From Brachyspira catarrhinii (GTDB lineage Bacteria; Spirochaetota; Brachyspiria; Brachyspirales; Brachyspiraceae), in NCBI RefSeq assembly GCF_005518285.1, contig NZ_SJDU01000128.1, forward strand, positions 1 through 5,896: DNA of 5,896 nt, read 5' to 3'. The position numbers and the translations under genes are program-made. Shown here piece by piece: positions 5,233 through 5,896 of this stretch (position 1 is its first letter; each line of letters starts with the position of its first letter). The notes beneath the pieces are model-generated. The model was not told the origin of the DNA and did no database searches. It was given only the letters and a program-made list of their open reading frames with translations.

Positions 5233-5896
5233 ATGCGTAATTTATTTATACTACTTTCAATATTTTCTTTTATATTTTTGAATTCATGCAAAGCGTATGT
5301 TTACGATTCTTCCGATAATAATTTATATTATGTGGTTAGATATAATTCCGAATCTTCTAAAATCGACAGAATAACCGCAAATTCCGTTTTGAATACCGAC
5401 AATTTATATGTTTATTCGGAAAGCGGATATAATTATTCTCTTCAAAATGTAAGGCAAGTAGTTCAAAAATTTGAAGAGAATTATATGCAAATGACAAATA
5501 TATACGGCGCTCATACGGATGTCGACAATAACGGAAAAATTAAGCTTCTCTTTGTGGATATTAACGGCAACAATATCGGTGATTCGGTAGTAATGGGATA
5601 TTTTTTACCTAACGATTTGATTTACGGAAATGCAAATAACGGGGAAATTTTATACATGGATATTAATCTACTTAATTATAGCCCCGAAGTCATAGCGGGA
5701 ACGGTTTTGCATGAATTTCAGCATTTAATTAATTTTAATGTAAATTATCTAAAAAATGGACATGAAATGTCGCTTTGGTTAAACGAATGTCTTTCGGAGT
5801 CGACTTCAGTTTTATTTGACGACAACATTGTTAAATCTCGAATTAATGAATTTAATAATATAAATTATTATTGTTTCTATACTTGGAATAATCATA
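5233..5896 (+). CDS. Second M30-type metallopeptidase lipoprotein, 3' end outside window
   Basis: This is a paralogue of the preceding gene; 221 codons are visible before the window ends. It opens with an export signal and lipobox LNS-C19. HTDVDNNGKI (94-103) is a better calcium-type loop (DxDxNG) than in the first copy. GEILYMD (137-143) precedes the zinc site HEFQH (160-164) and WLNECLSE (182-189), with E185 as probable third ligand, so it appears catalytically intact as far as it goes. The region between the lipid cysteine and residue 75 is unlike the first copy and shorter, so the two diverge most in the N-terminal part, perhaps reflecting different substrates or partners. ATG at 5233 has GGAG (5224-5227) with five bases of spacing, a stronger ribosome site than the upstream gene. 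The 17-base gap indicates cotranscription. A block of 39 bases (5848-5886) is identical to 4610-4648. Confidence 0.88.
   Translation, partial: MRNLFILLSIFSFIFLNSCKAYVYDSSDNNLYYVVRYNSESSKIDRITANSVLNTDNLYVYSESGYNYSLQNVRQVVQKFEENYMQMTNIYGAHTDVDNNGKIKLLFVDINGNNIGDSVVMGYFLPNDLIYGNANNGEILYMDINLLNYSPEVIAGTVLHEFQHLINFNVNYLKNGHEMSLWLNECLSESTSVLFDDNIVKSRINEFNNINYYCFYTWNNH
5848..5886 (+). repeat. 39-base identical block shared by the two peptidase genes (copy 2)
   Basis: This is the second copy of the identical block, ten bases before the window end. The base after it differs from copy 1 (a for g), and the sequence then diverges (NNH against DIP at the protein level), so the tract ends within the window. 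Confidence 0.8.

Overview
The window is AT-rich throughout, with intergenic DNA that is almost entirely A and T. It reads as part of a spirochaete chromosome, most plausibly Brachyspira. The reasons are the base composition, a CheW chemotaxis adaptor, a secreted ankyrin-repeat protein, lipoprotein signals with loose spirochaete-type lipoboxes (FYSC, LNSC), and two M30-type (hyicolysin-like) metallopeptidase lipoproteins side by side. The genus is inferred from gene content and style, not from a marker gene. I see no insertion sequence, phage gene, CRISPR array or riboswitch.

Layout. Positions 1-663 (minus strand) hold cheW followed by the start of rbfA. The rbfA frame hits a stop after 55 codons, next to a run of seven A/T, at the very edge of the window. 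cheW has a clear sigma-70-type promoter (691-718). Positions 832-1098 (minus) form a complete small tRNA operon: promoter, tRNA-Lys(TTT), tRNA-Glu(TTC), hairpin terminator. Positions 1210-1767 (plus) encode a DUF4416-family protein of unknown function. It converges on a minus-strand gene at 1870-2310 for an exported protein made of four ankyrin repeats. Between them is a hairpin whose G-U pairs form only in the minus-strand transcript, followed by an orphan ribosome-binding site and start codon that reads only nine codons. Positions 2311-2618 are extremely AT-rich and contain no gene.

Positions 2619-3716 (minus) encode RsgA, the circularly permuted GTPase of 30S ribosome maturation, starting with TTG. 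It diverges from 3956-5215 (plus), an M30-type lipoprotein metallopeptidase. That gene is followed 17 bases later by a second, diverged copy (5233 to beyond the window end). The two copies share one block of 39 identical bases although synonymous differences occur in the other conserved motifs, which suggests gene conversion.

Functionally the window mixes ribosome biogenesis and translation (RbfA, RsgA, two tRNAs), chemotaxis signalling (CheW) and envelope proteins (the ankyrin protein and the two lipoprotein peptidases). Apart from the cheW-rbfA pair, the tRNA pair and the peptidase pair, the genes look like separate transcription units. The most interesting points are the interrupted rbfA, the tandem peptidase pair with its identical block, and two orphan signal-peptide-like translation starts in intergenic DNA.
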